A DNA stretch of 40,780 nt. It comes from Acidobacteriaceae bacterium (GTDB taxonomy: Bacteria; Acidobacteriota; Terriglobia; Terriglobales; Acidobacteriaceae). The stretch is from contig JARLFX010000381.1 of assembly GCA_031296355.1 (NCBI GenBank), positions 1 through 40,780 on the forward strand, in the 5' to 3' direction. The first letter of the stretch is position 1, and the number at the start of each line of letters is the position of its first letter. The position numbers and the translations under genes are program-made. Positions 17,989 to 26,564 of this stretch are shown one piece after another. A model generated the notes under the pieces. The model was not told where the DNA came from. It saw nothing but the letters and a program-made list of their open reading frames with translations, and made no database searches.

Positions 17989-18788
17989 GCGCGGCGATTA
18001 TGCAGGTGCGCCTACAGGCAGAGTATGGAAAGCAGACGGTGCTGCGGGACGTGCAGTTTGAGCTGGCGGCGGGAGAGTCGCTTGGGCTGATTGGGACGAG
18101 CGGCGCAGGTAAGACGACGCTGGTGATGGCGCTGCTGGGATTGCTGGATTGGCGCGGGGGGAAGGCGCAGGGCGAGGTGATCATCGGCGGGCAGAATTTA
18201 CTGACGATGAAGGCGAGCGAGGCGCGGCGGATTCGGGGGAAGCAGGTGGCGCTGATCCCGCAGAGTCCGATGACGGCTTTGAACGCCGCGGTGACGTTGC
18301 GGGCGCATTTTGAAGCGGCGTGGAAGGCGCACGAAAGGACTAGGTTTGGAGCGCTGGATGAGCGTCTGGAAGAGCTGCTTCCGGAGGTGCAGTTGCCAGC
18401 GGACCCGGCCTGGTTAGGCCGTAAGCCGGGACAGATCAGCGTGGGGCAGGCGCAGAGAGTATTGATTGCATTGGCTTTATTGCATCGGCCAGCGATTCTG
18501 ATCGCGGATGAACCGACGAGTGCGCTGGACCCGGTGACCCAGACTGAGATCGTCAAGCTATTGATTCAATTGAACAAACGCCACGGAACAGCACTGCTTT
18601 ATATCTCTCATGACCTAGTTTCCGTGCTACAGCTTTGCAGCCGGATAGCAGTGCTAGATGATGGCAAGATAGTGGAAATAATAGACTTAGGATCGATCGG
18701 GACAGCGCAGCACCCGGCTACACTGCGGTTGCTGGGGGCGCTGCCGGTGCCTGCAGGGGTGCTGCTCCAGCACCGTAACCTAAATTGA
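17985..18788 (+). CDS. ABC transporter ATPase of the peptide importer, variant signature
   Basis: This 267-residue ATPase of the DppD/OppD type has Walker A GTSGAGKTT, Q-loop IPQSPMTALN, Walker B ILIADEPTSALD, and the H-loop in LLYISHDLVSVL. The ABC signature reads ISVGQ instead of LSGGQ, with valine in place of the first glycine. Typical peptide importers carry two different ATPases (DppD and DppF); only one is present here, so it may work as a homodimer or pair with one encoded elsewhere. It also lacks the Cys-rich iron-sulfur tail seen in some DppD/F proteins. The start ATG at 17985 overlaps the previous stop by 4 nt. Last gene of the cluster. Confidence 0.88.
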   Translation: MSAAIMQVRLQAEYGKQTVLRDVQFELAAGESLGLIGTSGAGKTTLVMALLGLLDWRGGKAQGEVIIGGQNLLTMKASEARRIRGKQVALIPQSPMTALNAAVTLRAHFEAAWKAHERTRFGALDERLEELLPEVQLPADPAWLGRKPGQISVGQAQRVLIALALLHRPAILIADEPTSALDPVTQTEIVKLLIQLNKRHGTALLYISHDLVSVLQLCSRIAVLDDGKIVEIIDLGSIGTAQHPATLRLLGALPVPAGVLLQHRNLN

Positions 18789-19078
18789 AGCTGCATGACT
18801 GGCCGCGAAATTTTTTCTTTTGGATAACACTTTTGTGGGATGCGGCATCTAGAATAACCAAACAAGGGCCCTTACAACTTGAGTGCTATATGCCTGTGTA
18901 AATCAATGCATAGGATGGTAAATGGCCTATTGCGCGAGTTGTACTGGTGGCAGTACTATTTGGCCACTTTAGTAACACAGGATGAATTAGTCCTCCAGGG
19001 CTGTATCGATCTTTCAGTGCGGAAGCACACTGCACCACTTTCTCAACCAGGATCTGTAATTTTCGGAGGCTATATCCA
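18789..19078 (+). promoter_or_regulatory. Leader region of the subtilase gene
   Basis: This 290-nt region is less GC-rich than its neighbours and probably contains the protease promoter. It has a perfect GTACTG-GTGG-CAGTAC hairpin at 18941-18956. GGAGG about 10 nt before ATG 19079 is the likely ribosome site. A 76-codon frame at 18879-19109 overlaps the protease start and looks fortuitous. Promoter elements cannot be placed with confidence. Confidence 0.35.
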
Positions 19079-21271
19079 ATGGCTCGCAAGATTCGTGTGC
19101 TCAAATTAGGTCTGGGCTTGGCTGCTATTTTGTTTACAACAGCAGTAGGCTATGCAGAACGTCATCATAACCCCAAGCTTTCGAAAGACGCTGAGTCCGC
19201 GCTGATAAGCCAAACCTCTCAGTCTTCCCTGTCGACATCATCTTCTACATCGCAAGGTCTGTCGGTCATCATTCAGTACAAGCATGATCCGGGTACTGCC
19301 GATGTAAACAATATCACTGGACGTGGTGGTTCACATCGCGGCTTCCTGCATTCGATTCACAGCGCGGCAGCGTATGTGCCGGCTGCGTCGCTGGACGATC
19401 TTTCCAACGATCCCAATGTTGCGTATATCTCGCTTGACCGCCCGGTGGGCGCGCGAGAGGCAGTCAATGTTACGGCTGCTGAATACACCACGGAGCCGAT
19501 CAATGCGCCGGCCGTATGGGGCCAGGGATATGATGGCAGCGGCATTGGCGTTGCGGTTGTAGACAGCGGCATCAACCCGGTTGACGATCTGGGCGCGGCG
19601 AACAGCAACAAGAGCCGCGTGGTGTTCAGCGCGAGCTTTGTGCCCGGCAATCCTTACGACCAATATGGACATGGCACGCATGTTGCAGGTCTGATCGCGG
19701 GTAATGGCGCGGATTCGACAGGCTGGAAGTACTTCCGTACTTTCTCTGGCGTAGCGCCGAATGCAAACCTGATCAGCCTGAAGGCACTGGACTCAACTGG
19801 TTCGGGAACAGACTCCAGCGTGATAGCGGCGATTGAAGCGGCGATTGCGTTGAAGGACGTGTTCCATATCAAGGTGCTGAACCTGTCGCTTGGCCGCCCT
19901 GTGTTTGAGAGCTACCAGCAGGATCCGCTGTGCCAGGCAGTAGAGCAGGCCTGGAAGGCGGGCATTGTGGTGGTAGTCGCAGCCGGCAACGACGGTCGCG
20001 ATCTGGCACTGAATAGCGAAGGCTATGGCACGATCGAAGCGCCGGGCAATGATCCGTATGTGATTACGGTTGGCGCGATGAACACCAAGGGCACGCCGGG
20101 CATCAATGATGATGTGATTGCGAGCTACAGCTCCAAGGGACCCAGCTTTATCGATCACGTGGTGAAGCCGGACATCGTTGCTCCGGGCAATCTGGTGGTG
20201 AGCCTGAAGTTTGACGGCGATCTGCTGGCGCAGGAAAATCCGACGTTCGTTACGCTGGATGGTTTCTACAAGAGCACGGGCAATGCCAGCAACGTGTCGA
20301 AGACGTACTTCCCGTTGAGCGGAACCAGCATGGCAACGGGCGTAGCCAGTGGCGCAGTGGCGCTGCTGCTGCAATCGAATCCGTCGCTGACACCGGACCA
20401 GGTGAAGGCGTTGCTGATGTCGACTGCGAACAAGAGCAGCTTCCCGCAGACGAGCAGCGTAAGCGATAACGGCATCACGTACACGGCGAACTACGACGTA
20501 CTCACCGTGGGCGCGGGCTACCTGGATGTGAATGCAGCAATTACCGCGGCGAAGAATACGACGGTTCCGGCGGGCACAGCGATGTCGCCCATCGCAATCT
20601 ACGATTCGACGACCGGCGGCACGTTCCTGGTGAAGGATGCAACCGCACTGTGGGGCGCGACGGCACTTTGGGGCGCATCGAATGTCTACGGCGCGAGTGC
20701 ATTCAGCAGCACCGCACTGTGGGGCGCGAATTCTACAACCAGCTCGACGGCACTGTGGGGCGCGACGGCACTCTGGGGTGCGACCGCACTGTGGGGCGCG
20801 AGCGATCCGAACGGCTTCACCGCACTATGGGGCGCAACCGCACTGTGGGGCGCTGGTACACCTGAGGCTGCAACCGCATTGTGGGGAGCAACTGCACTGT
20901 GGGGCGCTGGTACGCCGGCTGGTTCTGGCTCAAGCAGCGGCTCGACAGCACTATGGGGCGCAGGTTCATCTAACGCGAATACTGCACTGTGGGGCGCAAC
21001 CGCTCTCTGGGGCGCGACCGCCTTGTGGGGTGCGAACACAACCAATGCGAACACCGCGCTGTGGGGCGCAAGCGGCACCAATGCGAGCACTGCACTGTGG
21101 GGCGCGACTGCCCTATGGGGTGCGAGCACGACCAATGCGAATACAGCTCTCTGGGGTGCGACAGCACTGTGGGGCGCTGCTACTCCGCAGAGTTCGACAG
21201 CACTGTGGGGCGCAACCGCACTTTGGGGTGCAACCGCACTGTGGGGTGCTTCGGCTCCGCTGGAGTTCTAA
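19079..21271 (+). CDS. Secreted subtilisin-like protease with TALWGA repeat tail
   Basis: This 730-residue S8 peptidase starts with a signal peptide (MARKIRVLKLGLGLAAILFT, then TAVGYAE). An inhibitor-like propeptide follows (about 60-125). The catalytic domain has Asp162 (VAVVDSGIN), His198 (YGHGTHVAGL), oxyanion Asn304 (AAGNDG) and Ser417 (LSGTSMATG), so it should be active. The tail from residue 522 to 724 is made of 22 TALWGA units, single, double or triple, separated by short Ser/Thr/Asn/Gly spacers such as SDPNGF or NTTNAN, ending in SAPLEF. The regular Trp pattern suggests a stacked beta or surface-associated structure; its role is unknown. Gene has its own terminator and stands alone between opposite or distant neighbours. 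Confidence 0.95.
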   Translation: MARKIRVLKLGLGLAAILFTTAVGYAERHHNPKLSKDAESALISQTSQSSLSTSSSTSQGLSVIIQYKHDPGTADVNNITGRGGSHRGFLHSIHSAAAYVPAASLDDLSNDPNVAYISLDRPVGAREAVNVTAAEYTTEPINAPAVWGQGYDGSGIGVAVVDSGINPVDDLGAANSNKSRVVFSASFVPGNPYDQYGHGTHVAGLIAGNGADSTGWKYFRTFSGVAPNANLISLKALDSTGSGTDSSVIAAIEAAIALKDVFHIKVLNLSLGRPVFESYQQDPLCQAVEQAWKAGIVVVVAAGNDGRDLALNSEGYGTIEAPGNDPYVITVGAMNTKGTPGINDDVIASYSSKGPSFIDHVVKPDIVAPGNLVVSLKFDGDLLAQENPTFVTLDGFYKSTGNASNVSKTYFPLSGTSMATGVASGAVALLLQSNPSLTPDQVKALLMSTANKSSFPQTSSVSDNGITYTANYDVLTVGAGYLDVNAAITAAKNTTVPAGTAMSPIAIYDSTTGGTFLVKDATALWGATALWGASNVYGASAFSSTALWGANSTTSSTALWGATALWGATALWGASDPNGFTALWGATALWGAGTPEAATALWGATALWGAGTPAGSGSSSGSTALWGAGSSNANTALWGATALWGATALWGANTTNANTALWGASGTNASTALWGATALWGASTTNANTALWGATALWGAATPQSSTALWGATALWGATALWGASAPLEF
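20642..21250 (+). repeat. Coding tandem repeat, 22 units of 18 bp (TALWGA)
   Basis: The 18-bp core ACC GCA CTG TGG GGC GC(N) recurs 22 times with small synonymous changes and variable spacers. Units occur as singles, doublets and triplets, a pattern expected from slippage or recombination within the array. One degenerate unit (NVYGAS) lies after the second copy. All changes seen keep the reading frame and the Trp and Gly codons. Confidence 0.95.
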
Positions 21272-21291
21272 CGCAAGTCAACGCATTGCTG

Positions 21292-21313
21292 AGGGCCCGC
21301 TTCGGCGGGCCTT
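21292..21313 (+). terminator. Intrinsic terminator of the subtilase gene
   Basis: The stem GGCCCGC-TTCG-GCGGGCC, with an extra G-T and A-T pair, has a stable TTCG loop and is followed by TTTGGTATTT. It lies 21 nt after the protease stop. Confidence 0.8.
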
Positions 21314-21386
21314 TGGTATTTAAGGCGGCGAGGCAGATTGACCAGCAGCGATTTGTTGCGATGCGGTGTCGAGAGAGTATCGACGT

Positions 21387-21827
21387 TCAGGCTCTGGTGT
21401 AGAGGAAGAAGATCGCGGCGAGAGAGGCGAGTGCGCCGAGGATGGCGACGAGATTGAGATCGCAGAGAAAGACGCGGCCAGCAATAGGGATGCGGGCCGG
21501 CGGGATACCGTTGGGATCGCACAGTGTGCCTGCGTAGAGCCGGCGGGCGGCGAAGGCGATGAGGAAGGCGAGGAGAGGGATGAGTTCGAGCAGGAGCGCG
21601 AGGAAGAAGCGCTGCTCGGCGAACGGGCCACGCCAGACGATGATGAAGATGGTGAAGGCGGCGAGCAGGAAGATGGTGAAATCCTGCCAGACGAGATGGA
21701 AGCGCGCATGGCCGGGCCAGCGGGGATTGGTGGCGTGGGTCCGGTTGAGGTCGACCGCGAGGGTGGCGATGCCCTGCAGGGCGCAGAGCAGGGCGAGGAG
21801 TTCGCGGGCAATGGTGCGGTGATCCAC
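21387..21827 (-). CDS. Four-helix membrane protein of unknown function
   Basis: This 146-residue protein has four predicted membrane helices (about 8-25, 50-66, 75-95 and 122-143). The conserved-looking loop THATNPRWPGHARFHLVWQD after the first helix is reminiscent of small uncharacterised membrane families in which a WPxHAxFH motif recurs. A GTG codon at 21827 is the start; no clear ribosome site is visible. It is convergent with the protease and divergent from the polyprenyl synthase operon. Function unknown. The hydrophobic pattern and motif make it more convincing than the antisense frames here. Confidence 0.6.
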   Translation of the reverse strand: MDHRTIARELLALLCALQGIATLAVDLNRTHATNPRWPGHARFHLVWQDFTIFLLAAFTIFIIVWRGPFAEQRFFLALLLELIPLLAFLIAFAARRLYAGTLCDPNGIPPARIPIAGRVFLCDLNLVAILGALASLAAIFFLYTRA

Positions 21828-22049
21828 GGGCAGGGGCCTTTCGGGGGATAGAGTGAGCGGTGCGCCAGTAAATTATGTAAGAGAAGCAGGTTAGCGTTAA
21901 TTAAGGGCGCGCGATACGATTTATTGCTGATTCGACGGAAAAGCGGCTCACCGGGTAGCTTGAAATGCGTCATACTGTGCAATAGTCAGAGTGGGTTCAC
22001 TCGGGCTATGGGCCTAAGATCTTTTAAAATATGGAGATAGCTGAATACG

Positions 22050-22985
22050 ATGGCCCACGCGCATCCACTGACCGGATTGGACCGAAAGCAGCTGCGGGAG
22101 GCGTTTGAGACGTTTTTGCCGCTGCCGGAGGGGCTGGAGCCGCACCTGGAAGGTGCATTGCGACAGGTGCTGGGCAATCCCGGCAGCCTGGTGCGACCGC
22201 AATTGGTATTTCAGGTGGCAACGGCATATGGAGTGGAAGCGACTCCGGCGACCGATCTGGCAGTTGCACTGGAATACTTCCATACCGCTTCACTTATCTT
22301 TGACGATCTGCCGTGCATGGACGACGCGAATGAGCGCCGGGGGGCGGAGTGCGCGCATGTGACATATGGCGAGTCTGGCGCGCTGCTGGCGGCACTAGGC
22401 ATCATCAACCGGGCGTACGCGCTGGCGTGGCGCGCAGTGGCAGCTTGCCCGGCGAATCGGCAGGTGAAGGCGCTGGAATGCCTGGAGCATCACCTGGGCG
22501 TGGGTGGATTGCTGAATGGGCAAAGTATGGACCTGCACTATGCGACTCTGGTTCAGGATTTGAAGACAACGGAACGTGTGGCGCTGGGTAAGACGGTGTC
22601 GCTGGTGAAGCTGGCGATTGTGTTGCCGGCGGTGCTGGGGGGGGCAGACCGCGACGAGCTACAGTTGCTGGAGCGGATCTCGCTCTTCTGGGGGCTGGCG
22701 TACCAGATTCTGGATGACCTGAAGGACGTGATGCAGAGCAGCGCGCAAACCGGCAAGACGGCGGCGCGGGATTTTGACCTGGGCCGTCCAAATATTGCGC
22801 ACATCCTGGGAGTGAAGGCAGCGGACCAGCGGCTGCAGCGGATGATTGCGAATGGTGAGCGCGCACTGAGACGGCTGCTGAAGCGTAGGCCGGCGCTGGA
22901 GTTTCTGGAGATGCTGCGGCGCGATCTGCAGGCAGACCGTGAACGCTTATTGAGCCATGCGGATGCTCTGCGGAGATCGGCATGA
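22050..22985 (+). CDS. Polyprenyl diphosphate synthase (FPP/GGPP-type)
   Basis: This 311-residue trans-prenyltransferase condenses isopentenyl diphosphate with an allylic diphosphate. The first Asp-rich motif is DDLPCMDDANERRG and the second is ILDDLKDV; both metal-binding motifs are intact. The four residues between the two Asp pairs of the first motif match the bacterial type II farnesyl/geranylgeranyl enzymes, so a C15 or C20 product is likely. Residues 60-70 of the product-length region cannot be read reliably without a structure. It is the first of seven tightly packed genes (ATGA overlap with the next), which suggests its product serves the adjacent transporter or cytochrome genes rather than general metabolism. 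Confidence 0.92.
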   Translation: MAHAHPLTGLDRKQLREAFETFLPLPEGLEPHLEGALRQVLGNPGSLVRPQLVFQVATAYGVEATPATDLAVALEYFHTASLIFDDLPCMDDANERRGAECAHVTYGESGALLAALGIINRAYALAWRAVAACPANRQVKALECLEHHLGVGGLLNGQSMDLHYATLVQDLKTTERVALGKTVSLVKLAIVLPAVLGGADRDELQLLERISLFWGLAYQILDDLKDVMQSSAQTGKTAARDFDLGRPNIAHILGVKAADQRLQRMIANGERALRRLLKRRPALEFLEMLRRDLQADRERLLSHADALRRSA

Positions 22986-24094
22986 TCTTCTTCAAGCTGA
23001 TCCTGACCAACCTGCGGCGGCATCGCATCCGAACGCTGATCAGCATTGCAGGGATTGCGTTCAGCGTGGCCGCGATGCTGACCATCGTGACGATACTGCA
23101 GGGCGCGGTGGGAATGTTCAGCGGTATTCTTTCCAGCGACAGCGAGATTATCGTCTTCGAGAGGAACGTGTCTGATCTTTTCTTCAGCAACGTGCCGGCG
23201 GCGGCAGTAGCGGAGATCAAAGGCTGGGCGATGGTGCAGCATGCTGATCCGGTGCTGTTCGGCATTGTGAGCAGCGCAGATCATCCCATCATTACGTGCT
23301 TCGGCGTGACGGCGGCAGACGCGCGCATTCGCAAGGCGGACTGGGTGCAGGGCGACCGCGGCAGTTTTGCGCAGCATGCGGACGATGTGGTGCTTGGGCA
23401 GCGGGCGGCGGAGTTCATGCAGGCATCGCTGGGCAGCATGGTGCAGATCGGGCATGGAACATTTCACGTGATCGGCATCGTGAAGACGGCGAATGGATTT
23501 GAAGATGGCGGGGTGTTTATGCCGCTGGACTCCGCACAGGCGTTCTTTCACAAGGAGGGATCGTCAAGCGTGGTGACGATTAAGCTGCGCAATAAAGATG
23601 ATGCCGGTGCGTTCAAGCAGATGGTGAAGGCGAAGTATGCAAACCTGATCGCGCTGGAGGATCAGGAGTTCACGCGGACGTATTCGCAGTTCAAGATACT
23701 GAAGGCGACGGCTTGGGCAGTGGGTGGATGCGGGCTGCTGCTGGGCGGGCTGGGCGTGGCGAACACGATGATCATGTCAGTGTTTACGCGGATACGGGAG
23801 ATTGCGATCCTGCGGGTGAGCGGCTTCAGCAAGCCGCAGATCGCAGGGATGATCTTCGGCGAGTCGGCGCTGGTTTCTATCCTAGGGGCCGCGGTGGGGC
23901 TGACGATCGGCACCATATTTCTTTGGCTGCTGAAGCTGGTGCCCGCGCTGCATGGCTACGTGGATGTGAGCATTCAGCCGCTGGTGGTGTTGATCGTGAT
24001 CGTGCTCTCGCTGCTGACGGGGGTTGCGGGCGCGTTCTACCCGGCGCTGTATGCGATGCGCATCCGGGCGGTCGAAGCGCTGAGGTTCGAATAA
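22982..24094 (+). CDS. ABC transporter permease, FtsX/MacB type
   Basis: This 370-residue permease has the four-helix MacB/LolE plan: an N-terminal helix (RTLISIAGIAFSVAAMLTIV), a large periplasmic domain of about 220 residues, then three C-terminal helices containing GLGVANTMIMSVFTRIREIA and LTGVAGAFYPALYAMRIRAV, the typical end of FtsX-domain proteins. Such transporters move lipids, lipoproteins or peptides outward or act mechanically; import is not expected. It overlaps the polyprenyl synthase stop by 4 nt and the ATPase start by 1 nt. A link to an isoprenoid or lipid cargo is inferred from context only. Confidence 0.9.
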   Translation: MIFFKLILTNLRRHRIRTLISIAGIAFSVAAMLTIVTILQGAVGMFSGILSSDSEIIVFERNVSDLFFSNVPAAAVAEIKGWAMVQHADPVLFGIVSSADHPIITCFGVTAADARIRKADWVQGDRGSFAQHADDVVLGQRAAEFMQASLGSMVQIGHGTFHVIGIVKTANGFEDGGVFMPLDSAQAFFHKEGSSSVVTIKLRNKDDAGAFKQMVKAKYANLIALEDQEFTRTYSQFKILKATAWAVGGCGLLLGGLGVANTMIMSVFTRIREIAILRVSGFSKPQIAGMIFGESALVSILGAAVGLTIGTIFLWLLKLVPALHGYVDVSIQPLVVLIVIVLSLLTGVAGAFYPALYAMRIRAVEALRFE

Positions 24095-24783
24095 TGACGG
24101 ACACGACACAAGATGCGCGCGTAGTGCTGAGTGCGGAGGGCGTATGGAAGAGCTATGACGATGGCGCCATCAAGGTGCTGAACGGCGTAGACTTTGCTGC
24201 GGTACAGGGCAAGACGGTGGCGCTGTGCGGGCCTTCGGGGTGCGGCAAGAGCACGCTGCTGCATCTGCTGGGCGGGCTGGATGAGCCGGACCGCGGGCAG
24301 GTGACGATCAACGGCACAGTGCTGAATCAGCAGGTGAGCCCGCTGCGGATGCTGCGGCACGAGGTGGGATTTGTATTTCAACTGCACAACCTGATTCCTG
24401 ATTTGACGCTGGAGGAGAACTGCCTGATACCGACAGTGGCGGCGGGCGTAGAGCGGAAGGTTGCGCGGGCACGGCTGCGCGAATTGGCAGAGCGAACGGG
24501 GTTGGAGCACAGACTGGGGCACCGGATACAGAAGCTTTCTGGCGGCGAGCGGCAGCGGACGGCGCTGTGCCGCGCGCTGATGAACCGGCCAAAAATATTG
24601 CTGGCGGATGAACCGACAGGGTCGCTGGATGAGCGGACAAGTGCGGTGGTATTTGATCTGCTGCTGGAACTGGCGGCGAAGGAAGGCGTGACGCTGGTGA
24701 TGGCGACGCATGATCGAGGATTGGCGGGCCGTTGCGACCGGCTGGTGGAGATGCATGACGGAAAGATTCGGGGATGTGCGTAG
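24094..24783 (+). CDS. ABC transporter ATPase, MacB/LolD type
   Basis: This is a 229-residue ATPase with Walker A GPSGCGKST, Q-loop FVFQLHNLIPDLTLEEN, signature LSGGERQRTALCRALMNRP, Walker B ILLADEPTGSLD and H-loop MATHDRGL. The LTLEEN and GSLDERTSAVVFDLL features are of the LolD/MacB/FtsE type, matching the FtsX permease just upstream. ATG 24094 shares its A with the TAA stop of the permease. No MacA-like adaptor is present, so cargo release may not need an outer-membrane partner. Confidence 0.93.
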   Translation: MTDTTQDARVVLSAEGVWKSYDDGAIKVLNGVDFAAVQGKTVALCGPSGCGKSTLLHLLGGLDEPDRGQVTINGTVLNQQVSPLRMLRHEVGFVFQLHNLIPDLTLEENCLIPTVAAGVERKVARARLRELAERTGLEHRLGHRIQKLSGGERQRTALCRALMNRPKILLADEPTGSLDERTSAVVFDLLLELAAKEGVTLVMATHDRGLAGRCDRLVEMHDGKIRGCA

Positions 24784-24801
24784 GCAACGGATTGATCGCG
24801 G

Positions 24802-26157
24802 GTGAGGAACTGGTTGGCGGGTGCGAACGATTGGCGCGATGCAACAGGTGTGGCGGACATGCGCGAGGGTGCGCCGCCGCGAGGGATTGCGTCTGCTGCG
24901 TGGCATAGCCTGGCGTGGCTGGTGGTGGGGAACGCAATCGGGGTGATGCTGGCGGTGATGCTGCTGCTGCCGAAGCTGAACCTGGCGCTGGGCGACTGGA
25001 CGTATGGGCGATGGATGCCGGTGCATATGAACCTGCAACTGTATGGGTGGATCAGTCTGCCGCTGGTGGCGTTTCTGTTTCATGCGTACGGTGTGGACCG
25101 GGGAGCGGCGGCGAAGTGGTGCAGGCCGATGCTGTGGGTATGGTCTACTGCGCTGATGGTGGGGTCGCTGACGTGGCTGGCAGGGCACTCCAGCGGCAAA
25201 CTTTTTCTGGACTGGACGGGATACTCGCGGGTGCTGTTTCCGCTGGCGCTGGCGGCGCTGTGGCTGGTGCTGGCGATGTCGCTGGCGAGCGACTGGTACA
25301 GGCCAGTGCAGCGGCAATCGCTGGTGCGGTTTGGAAAAGTGATTGGGCTGACGCTGCTGTTGCTGGTGCCGGTGTTGCTGTATGTGGCGGCAAGCCCAAA
25401 TTTGTATCCGCCGATCAATCCGGATAGCGGCGGGCCGACGGGCGCGAGCCAGCTGGAGTCGACGTTGATCGTGATTGCGATTCTTCTTCTGCTGCCGTTT
25501 GGCATCAGCACGCGGAAGAATGCGGAGCAGCGATCACGGGCGATTACGGCGGCGTGGATTATTTTCGCGGCGGAGTGTGTGCTGTGCCTGGGGCTGGGTC
25601 GCGCGGATGTGAGCCATCACCGGCCAGTACAGTACATCAGCCTGGGCAGCTTGCTGGTGTGGCTGCCGCTGACGCCGGTGTATTACAACGCATTCGTGTG
25701 GCACCAGAATACGAAGCGGTGGCGCAGGGCGTTTCAATGGTGGTGGGCAGCGCTGGTGCTGACGGGATGGACGCTGTTTTTACCGGGCGTGCTGGACCGC
25801 TTCAAGTTCACCGATGGGCTGGTGGCTCATTCGCTGCTGGCGATGGCGGGATTTTCATCGAGTCTGCTGACCTTTGTGATGGTGCAGTTGCTGGGGGATG
25901 GCGGATGGATCTTCAACGGACGGGCATCGTTCTACGCATGGCAGGGCGCGGTGCTGGCGTATGTGGCGCTGTTTCTGACAGTGGGATGGATCGAGGGTGG
26001 TGATCCATCGTTTACGATTGTTCCCGGCATGCTGCGGAATAGTTTTTATACGGCGCGGGTGCTGATCGGCGTCGTGATGCTGATCGCATCTGTCGAGTGG
26101 CTGGTGTATGCATCGCAGCTGTTGCGCAGTATGAACGTGCAGGGAGAAACGGTATGA
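24802..26157 (+). CDS. Degenerate haem-copper oxidase subunit I (CcoN-like)
   Basis: This is a 451-residue protein with about 12 membrane helices. By eye it resembles cbb3 oxidase CcoN: helix II carries RWMPVHMNLQLYGW (His75, compare the low-spin haem ligand), a HH pair occurs at 272-273 (compare the CuB pair), and TDGLVAHSLLAMAGF (His343) aligns with GHVHSGALGW. In that last motif the high-spin haem ligand, two residues before His343, is Val341. The usual GH(P/N)xV motif for the third CuB ligand seems replaced by SGGPTGASQ. Low-spin haem binding may therefore be kept while oxygen chemistry is lost. The GTG at 24802 or ATG at 24859 may be the start. Homology is moderately sure; the ligand losses need an alignment. 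Confidence 0.7.
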   Translation: MRNWLAGANDWRDATGVADMREGAPPRGIASAAWHSLAWLVVGNAIGVMLAVMLLLPKLNLALGDWTYGRWMPVHMNLQLYGWISLPLVAFLFHAYGVDRGAAAKWCRPMLWVWSTALMVGSLTWLAGHSSGKLFLDWTGYSRVLFPLALAALWLVLAMSLASDWYRPVQRQSLVRFGKVIGLTLLLLVPVLLYVAASPNLYPPINPDSGGPTGASQLESTLIVIAILLLLPFGISTRKNAEQRSRAITAAWIIFAAECVLCLGLGRADVSHHRPVQYISLGSLLVWLPLTPVYYNAFVWHQNTKRWRRAFQWWWAALVLTGWTLFLPGVLDRFKFTDGLVAHSLLAMAGFSSSLLTFVMVQLLGDGGWIFNGRASFYAWQGAVLAYVALFLTVGWIEGGDPSFTIVPGMLRNSFYTARVLIGVVMLIASVEWLVYASQLLRSMNVQGETV

Positions 26158-26564
26158 AGCGGCGTTTGCTGTGGCTCTATCAGGTGCTGACCGGGCTGAG
26201 CGATGGCTCGACCGGAGTGATGCTGCTGTTTGCGCCAGTGTTGACGCTGCGGCTGATGGGCGTGAGTGCGGATGTAAGCGCACTGCCATACCTGCAGTAC
26301 ATTGGGGCGTTTGTGCTTTCAACCGGCGTGGCGTGCCTGTACGGAGCCGTGCTGGCGGGGCGCGCGGAGGTGGTGCAGCGGCTGGAGACGGTATGGTTGC
26401 TGACGGCGATCACGCGCGGGCTGGTGGCGGTGTTTGTGGCGTGGCAGGTATTGGACGGATCGCTGGAGTGGGGATGGCTGACGGTGGCCGCGACGGATGG
26501 AGCGCTGGCGCTGCTACAGGCTATCGGTTTGATGCGAGGCTGGCTGACGTATGCCGCAGCGTGA
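26154..26564 (+). CDS. Small integral membrane protein in cytochrome operon
   Basis: This 136-residue protein has four predicted membrane helices and few charged residues. It starts MKRRLLWLYQVLTGLSDGST and contains LTLRLMGVSADVSALPYLQYIGAF-like hydrophobic segments and a short loop AGRAEVVQRLETVW. I recognise no family with certainty. Its start overlaps the CcoN-like stop (ATGA) and its end overlaps the fusion gene by 14 nt, so it is surely translated with them. A role as an accessory or assembly subunit of the same membrane complex is the natural guess. Confidence 0.75.
   Translation: MKRRLLWLYQVLTGLSDGSTGVMLLFAPVLTLRLMGVSADVSALPYLQYIGAFVLSTGVACLYGAVLAGRAEVVQRLETVWLLTAITRGLVAVFVAWQVLDGSLEWGWLTVAATDGALALLQAIGLMRGWLTYAAA

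Noticed and set aside
18879..19109. 76-codon frame in the subtilase leader
   Set aside because: Overlaps the protease signal peptide, has no ribosome site and no recognisable sequence.
20686..21135. Antisense frame with APHSAV repeats
   Set aside because: Only the reverse reading of the TALWGA coding repeats; no start signal or secretion signal.
20642..21250. Possible CRISPR array
   Set aside because: The repeats are in a coding frame, 18 bp long with irregular short spacers, and there is no cas gene.
24037..25317. 426-codon minus-strand frame over the ABC and CcoN-like genes
   Set aside because: Product is Arg/His/Gln-rich without domains, antisense to clear genes and crossing two of them.
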